Assembly (NCBI RefSeq): GCF_000276665.1
Contig: NW_004955484.1
Location: forward strand, 5,642,171 to 5,706,170
DNA: 64,000 nucleotides
Reading direction: 5' to 3'
From: Chinchilla lanigera
Taxonomy: Eukaryota > Chordata > Mammalia > Rodentia > Chinchillidae
Shown: one piece after another, positions 57,856 through 64,000 of the stretch
Layout of the letters: each line of letters begins with the position of its first letter
How positions within the stretch are numbered: position 1 is the first letter of the stretch
Made by a program: the position numbers and the translations under genes
The notes under the pieces: generated by a model
The model's database searches: none
Seen by the model: the letters and a program-made list of their open reading frames with translations, nothing else
Told to the model about the DNA's origin: nothing

Positions 57856-60800
57856 GCAGTGCGAGCCACCAGGAGTCCCTGTCTCAAGAGATAATTCACA
57901 AATGGCACTCCGTTCCTGAACTAGGGCCTTCTCTGAGGAAAACCATCCCTTCCCCGCAGCCATTAAGAAGTTTGCAGCAGGACTTCTGGTCATCCAGCTT
58001 CTCCATTGTCTAGACAATGCAAGTTAGTTTCCTACAGCAAGGGCAAAATACATTGCAAGTCTTTTCCTAAATGTTGTAAAAGTTCTGTGCTTTCCACCAG
58101 AGATACCTGTTGAAAGAATATGGAGCTTAACTTCCTCTTTGAAAAAGGAATGAGGCAGCAGTCGGGGTGGGGGGACACCCTAACATTTTCACTTCTGCCA
58201 GCCTTTACCTGGAACTACGCTTCACAAGTGGGTAAAATACTATCTTCAGAAAAGGTTAGCGACCTGGGCCCACAAAACACATGCTCACAGAGTCAGGTGC
58301 ACACACTGAAGGGCTTCAAGAATACCCGTCTCCCGGCAATGACTGTCTATCAAATAAAAGAAAGTGACACCATTGGAGAACCTGGCAAAACAGACATGGC
58401 AGTTAAAAGCTGCTGCTTTAGGAGTGACATCAACCCCCTAACACACATGCTGAAATCAACGGGCCTCTTGCTTATGTGTCCAGAAGTTGACTTGACACTT
58501 TAACAAGGATACAGATATTCCACAGAGAAATAGTGGAGCTGTTACAAGGAAAGCAAAATCCACTCCCCCGACCAGCCAAATGTACATTAAGAACCAAGGC
58601 CCTGAGCCAAAGTGCATTTTAGGAAGCAGTGCCTGAAACGGTGGAAGAGGCTTGCATTGTTTCTTGAGCAGTTAAGAAAAATTGTTTAAAAAAAAAAAAA
58701 AGTTGCTGAGAAGCAGAAAAAAGCACCCACGTGTTCTTTAGCATATTTCCACTGGACAAAGTTGTCAGGAAGAGCAAAGAGGTCCAAAATAGGCCACTCA
58801 GAGACTGTAAGTGTGGGAAGCAAATAAGTTCATGTCTGCACATACATGCTTTTTTATAGACTTCCGGGAGCATATGCGCTTTTAAAAAAAGAGCTTTTTA
58901 GACAGCAAAAGGCGACTTCTGTATTTGAACAGGCACTTATAGGACTTTGGGGGCTTCAAGGCTGAAATGAGATACTGAATTAAGCCCCACCCGCAGTCTT
59001 TTCCACACTCAGCTCATCTGACTTCAACCCATTCTCTGATCAGGAGGAAGCTCAAATGAGAAGACACATGTGCACTCCAGACTGAAACAATACTAAAATG
59101 CAGAGCCTATGATGGACACGCACAGGGACGGGTTATCAAAATCTAGCTCAACCAATACTCTCAGAACATGTCACATTCCTGGATAGAGTCAGGAACAACC
59201 AAAAAACAAGCAAAACTCCTCTTCTGCCTACCTCAAAGTTCAGCCCTTCTTATCAGTTAAGGAGCCCCACTGCCCCTTCCCAGTCTCCTGCCCCCGTGAT
59301 GCTCAACCACCCCTGGTCACCTACTCAAGTACTCAACCCTACTCTTTAACACCTCTCTCCCCAATATACAAAGAATAGGAGGTCTAGGCAGTGAGCAACT
59401 GCTGCCTCCAAAAGTACGGGGGCAGGGGTCTCACTCCCAGATCAAAGGTTTGTAGTCAAAATCACTTTCAGGACAGTGCATGAAATCAGCCTCATATGAA
59501 AATTCCACTGTCTTTTCACTGGGCCCCATGGAGCCAGTTCTCCCAGTTCCAGCTGGAATCTCCTTGATGACTGAAGATACTCCGTACATTCCTAACTGTT
59601 GCCCCAAAAAGCCTACTTGAGATTAAAGTCAAGATGATCATTTAAGAGAGGAGCCAACCAGCCGCAGCCAGAAAGGGCAGGGGGTGGGAGGGTAGCACAG
59701 AGTTGGCTGACCTCACTCTGGTCTTTCCTGGAAGCTTTAGACCTGACACCAGCGAAGGGAAAGCAGGGGACAAATCTGAGAAGCAAAATTCAGAGTGGGC
59801 AGCTGAGCCACTTAGACCCTCCCCAGGACAGAGACCAGTTAAGGCCCCTCTGGAGGTAATATCACCACCCCTACCCCATTAATATTCAGGATGACAAGCA
59901 GCTTGGTAACCCTCTAGTGGTAAGGTAGCAGGGCCAGCCCAGAAGGCAGATAAAGCCCAGGCATTTTGCTTTAAAAAGGCCCTCACTAGGGTTAAAAACT
60001 AACAAAACAGAAGACCTGCGCTGAAATGATCAAATTTACCACCTCCTAAACTTTCTCTGTTTCCTTCTCCATTTTTATTTGCAACCTTTTTCTTGCAAAA
60101 GCAAGAAGTGCTAGGAATTAAGGGTAAAAGAAAGGCAGACATCAAAGAAAAAAATCACCTCTAAGTGTTACAAGCAGGGCAACTTCCTTAGGCAAAGAAC
60201 TCTCTAGAAACACACTTGTCACTGCTAGACTACTGCCTTGTCCTCACCACCCTGTCCCCTGACCCAGTGAATGAAAATCAGGAGAAAAAAAAGAAATTCC
60301 CCTTGTGTCACTGCTTCTGAAGCAGTAACACAATGCTGCTGTCAACGGAGCTAAGCTTTGCTTTCCCTCTGTCCCCAGTTCCCTGTTCACAGAGGAGTCA
60401 TTTACCATATTAACCGAAAAAAGGGAGGAAAAAAGCCCTCTAACATCTGATTGTCACTTCCCACATGTTCAAAGCGAACAGTCTGGCAGCCAACTTTAAA
60501 TCATATAGAAAACAAATCTGACAGTTGTTGATTTGGTAGTTTTTCTCCTTAATCTGGATTTTGAAAGCAGCTTGCCAATGAGCCAAGATTTCTGCATAGG
60601 TCTCTCCCTTGGGGCAATTTGATGAAACCTTAACTTCTGTATGTTTGTTTCTCAATCTGAGTGACCTAAGGATGCAGGACACTGTGCTTTGGACAAAAAC
60701 AAGCACCTTTAGGATCTGTGTGTCACTCTTGCAAAGGAATTCCCTTCCCTGGATTCTATTAAAACTGGTTTCCCATTTCCCCAGCCACAGTTTTTTAACT

Positions 60801-63779
60801 CGGGCAGAGGAGAGCGATTCTGAGCTGTGCTGGGATTTCTAACAATAACCATTACAACCAAATTTTCATCCCAGACCATGTGGATAACTCTATGAAGTTC
60901 ACTGTAATGGAATCTGCCATCCTGTTGCGTTTTTATGGCAACACCCCCATTCTGGTTAATTACACCAGCCTTTGGAACCAGAGTACGCCAACAGGCCCAA
61001 ACAGTACAGACATGTGCCAGGCTAACAGCAACAACCATTTTAATAACAAATAAAAGTATAAACCACAGCACAGGTTGTGCTTGCTGAGGCTGCTGCTGCG
61101 GAGCATCAGGTCCATTATCCCTGCAGCGCTGATGTGCACGAGATGGGGCTGGCACAAGCTTCTTTGGGCTAGCAACACCACTCCCCGCCGCAGGTCAAGG
61201 CTAAACCCCATGGGCTAAGAAAAAAATCTAGTTATTCTTCAAAAGTATACAACTGGCTTTGTCTTCAAGTAACAGAAGCAATTCCCTATACTTTTATAAA
61301 ACGTTGCTTAGTCACTTAAATATTTATTTCTCTAAGATGAGACATCAGCAACTCTGTAATAAAAATAATTTCCTAAGTAAGAGTCTGCTTTGGGCCCTCA
61401 AGTATTCATTTCCAGGCTCTCACACTAACATATCAGAAGCCAAAAAGCCGCGGCCCCTAAAAGGTAACTAAAAAGGACCCAGCAACAATAAGAGATGTTG
61501 CCTGGAACACTTGTGACCAGAACTCAAGGATAAGCCAAACTGCCACCGGTCCTGGATGATACTTCCTAGCAGCCTGCAATCCCAGATCTGTTCTAATGAA
61601 CTAACCACCCCTGGGTCACCCAAGGAGAGCCAGGCCCATCCTGGGAGTGTCTAGGAGCCATCATTTAAAGTCATGATGAAAACCGAAATCTTGCTTATTT
61701 TAGCTCCTTGCAACTGGGCAGTCCAACTGGCACTGAGTTTACACAGCAGTTAAATTCAATCCCAAAGCAGTAAGAAGGGAGACATTTCAATGTCCAGTTG
61801 GGATGAGCCAAACAGAGGCCTGCTCAGCAGAGTACAGTTTCCCCTGGGCCCTTTCCACCCTCCCTTCGCATTCATTTGAACAAATAAGAGACCAAAGTGA
61901 AGAAACCAAAATTAAGGTTTCAGGTGGTTGGAGAAACAGCTCAGATTTTTGTTCTTGTTGTGCCGAAACAGTTAGCAAGTATTTCTCAATGGGTTCCGTG
62001 TCAATCACAACTGTTTTCAGGAGAAATGGAAAACAGGAGCCTTCTATCCCATAGACAGTGTGGCCATTAAAAAAAAAAAAAAAGGAATTTTTTTTAAATT
62101 GGGAAAGTGACTCGTGTCATAAAGACAGAAGTCTTCCAGTTACTTGATTCCTTGTGATTCCAAAAAGACTGTTTTTAAAGTATAAAGTGCTTGCTTCTGC
62201 ATCTGCCCTGTGTTGTTAAATAACACTTGTGTAATTAAATAAAAGACCAAGTGTGACCCCAGCCCTTTCTGAGAGGCACTTTACATGCTTTCTGAAAACT
62301 ATGCTGGAAACCAGACAATCTCCTCAGTCCTGTAATTTAGGAAAGGGAAAGAGAAGAAGTTGTTCTTGGCCTTCATGGCCACACACCCTCTGAAAGGGCC
62401 CCCTCAGAACAGAATGAGTACAAATACAGGTGTGCAAACATCAGGTAGGCAGCTCTTCCCAAAGACCCAATTTTTGAAATCCGTAAGCGGTGGGGAGAGC
62501 CACGGTTTCCTGACACCCCTCACTCCCTGCCTCGGTTCCCCGCGTTTCATGAAACAGGCCTTCACTCCCTGCCTCGGCCTTTCTCGATCAGGTTACCTTG
62601 AAGGTGTATGTTTTCCTATCAAATGCAGTCTGGGCCACAGCACTCGGGCTTCCCTCTCCAGCCCAGCCTCCTGGAACTCACGACTTTTTTTTTTTTTTTT
62701 TTTCGGGTTTCCCTTGAAACCTATCCAGAAACCACAGCCATTAAAAGAACATGAAGGTTTGACACCTCCTGAATTTAGGAATGAGGGGACTCGAGGGGCC
62801 AACTCTGCAAACCTGCACCTGCTTCTTGGTGGCAAAGAAACACTTTCCCCAGCTAGGGTGAGCTTTAAATTATACTCTATTTATTTAGTGACTTGTCTCC
62901 AAGGATCTCAAAGCATGAGATGAAATAAGATGATGTGTAACTTTCTTGCTATCTACCTTCAAGGCTTAAGTTTGTTTTCCTTGCTTTGCCCCAGTGCATT
63001 CCACCAAGCAGGCCCCAGCTTAAGGAGGGGCCTTCCCTGGATGCCCAGGTGGGGCGTCTGACTGTCCCCTCTGAGGTTATCTATCAGTGGCTCTTAAAGA
63101 GCCTCCAAGGCCTGTTAAACGATACAGGTGGGGCGGGGGGGAGGAAGAGAGATGACCCTCCGGATCCACCTGCTCAGAAGTTTTCTTTAAACCAGTTTTA
63201 ACACATTGCACGCCACTGCGCCGGCCAACTGCATCTGGGAATACACCGAGCACGCGGGGGCCGGAGCCTCAGCCCTGGAAGCATTTCCCCATGCTAGCGC
63301 AGGTGAGACCAAAGCAGAAAGGACCATTTTCCGGAGAGCTCCTTTCCCTTCAAGCCTACAAAGATGACTTTCGTCTTTATTTTTTTTTCCTGCCACTGAT
63401 ATACTTGGGCATTTCTCCCCTTCAGCAGGACAAAAAACATAGCTTTCCCTTTGCACTCCCTCCCCTGAGAAATAAAGCTGCTCTGGTTCTTCCAGAGTGA
63501 GAACAAACTAAAATTAGAGGGTGGACAGGATGATCGCCAAAGGTGCCCTCCAGCTCCAACACTCTGACTCTCCCTTTAATTACTGCACAACAGGCGCATT
63601 CTTCACATTGTTTCGAACTGACCAGGGACTTCTCTTTTGCTGAAAAGGGTGTATTTTTAGGTGAAGGAACCCAAACTTCTAAATGGCACCAGTAGCCTAA
63701 GTACTCAAAAAAAAGCAGGAACTAATCCAGGATAGGAATAAGGAGAGGAGGAGGCAGAGGAGGAAAGAAGGGAGGGAGG
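57856..63779. other. Unassigned SINE-free stretch next to the CpG island
   Basis: About 5.9 kb with no rodent SINE or nameable ancient repeat. Frames: 58120-58503 (127 codons, plus); 60709-61155 (148 codons, minus, with one hydrophobic segment); 62360-62923 (187 codons, plus, partly made by a 42-bp-offset duplication and a T-run encoding Phe). None has a recognised domain. 62070-62084 is an A-run and 62685-62703 a T-run. Confidence 0.45.
62520..62577. repeat. Short direct repeat, 16 bp, offset 42
   Basis: TCACTCCCTGCCTCGG at 62520-62535 recurs exactly at 62562-62577. Confidence 0.85.
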
Positions 63780-64000
63780 GCAAGCGGAAGGGAGGACTGC
63801 GCTCTGCGCCCAGCAGAATTTAGACACCCTCAGCCCAGGTAGGTTCCGACTGAGTCGAGGAGCTCAAGTACATCCAGCCTGCCCTTCCCCCACACGCCCC
63901 AAGAGAAGAAGTTGCGCCAGGACTCGCGGCACCTGCCTGCAGCGCGGCTAGGCCGGCTGCGCGAACCCGCGGCGGGCGGCGGGCGACGGGCGGCGGGCGG
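63780..64000. promoter_or_regulatory. Edge of a CpG island (probable promoter or first-exon region)
   Basis: CpG density rises sharply. I count 18 CpG in the last 100 bases, against a strongly CpG-depleted background. The edge holds GC-boxes of the GGGCGG type (63984-64000 region). The window ends inside the island, so the gene, its strand and the transcription start are not determinable. A consensus-like splice donor (CAG/GTAGGT) at 63836-63844 would be compatible with a plus-strand exon but is weak evidence. Confidence 0.75.
63974..63997 (+). other. G-quadruplex motif in the CpG island
   Basis: Four GGG runs at 63974, 63981, 63988 and 63995, separated by four-base loops (CGGC, CGAC, CGGC), on the given strand. 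The regular seven-base spacing is visible directly; folding is inference. Confidence 0.7.

Noticed and set aside
62360..62923. 187-codon frame as a gene
   Set aside because: Length is inflated by a 16-bp repeat and a T-run coding for Phe. No domain or homology recognised.
63836..63844. Splice donor CAG/GTAGGT as proof of an exon
   Set aside because: A single donor-like match is common by chance. Kept only as supporting context for the CpG island.

Overview
This is a stretch of nuclear DNA from a placental mammal, almost certainly a rodent. It carries tRNA-Ala-derived ID-type SINEs, 7SL-derived B1 SINEs, and B1 monomers joined to ID-like right halves. These sit on a background of ancient mammalian repeats (MIR, L2, L1M, MLT1/MaLR LTRs, Tigger, MER5-type and other hAT relics). 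The young ID consensus has a 'GCTGGGGATTTAGCTCAG' start, a 'CTGGCAAGCGCAAGGTC' middle and a 'TTCCCGGTACT' end. To me this looks more like a hystricognath (guinea-pig or mole-rat type) than a mouse, rat or squirrel, but that assignment is from memory and is an inference.

I found no protein-coding exon, rRNA, functional tRNA or recognisable processed pseudogene that I can defend. The open frames present are short (longest 244 codons at 23654-24388), have no recognisable domains, and are best read as chance. The window reads as intergenic or intronic DNA that enters a CpG island at its right edge (about 63780-64000), so a promoter or first exon probably lies at or just beyond base 64000.

Layout: 1-12 kb is SINE- and DNA-transposon-rich. 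It includes two compact non-autonomous DNA transposons with readable ends: a mariner/Tc1-type palindromic element (8729-8880) with TA on both sides, and an 81-bp hAT element (11230-11310) with an imperfect 8-bp duplication. A Tigger-type element lies at 10001-10256. From 12 to 26 kb there are few young repeats and several AT-rich, homeobox-motif-bearing blocks that could be conserved enhancers. From 26.8 to 30.4 kb there is one old L1M on the minus strand, interrupted by MIR, B1 and at least four ID pieces. From 30.9 to 41.6 kb there are more ID copies, two MaLR-type LTRs, an L2 and a 164-base assembly gap inside a B1-like SINE (37240-37403). From 41.6 kb to the right edge I see only one rodent SINE (52171-52262) plus a few ancient relics.

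The most noteworthy items are the two small DNA transposons, the SINE-poor 22 kb beside the CpG island, and candidate cis-regulatory blocks (notably 48715-48880 and 12900-13130). I did not find evidence for a new enzymatic or defence-type system. Conservation, repeat-family names and gene identity all need alignment or database searches that I could not run.
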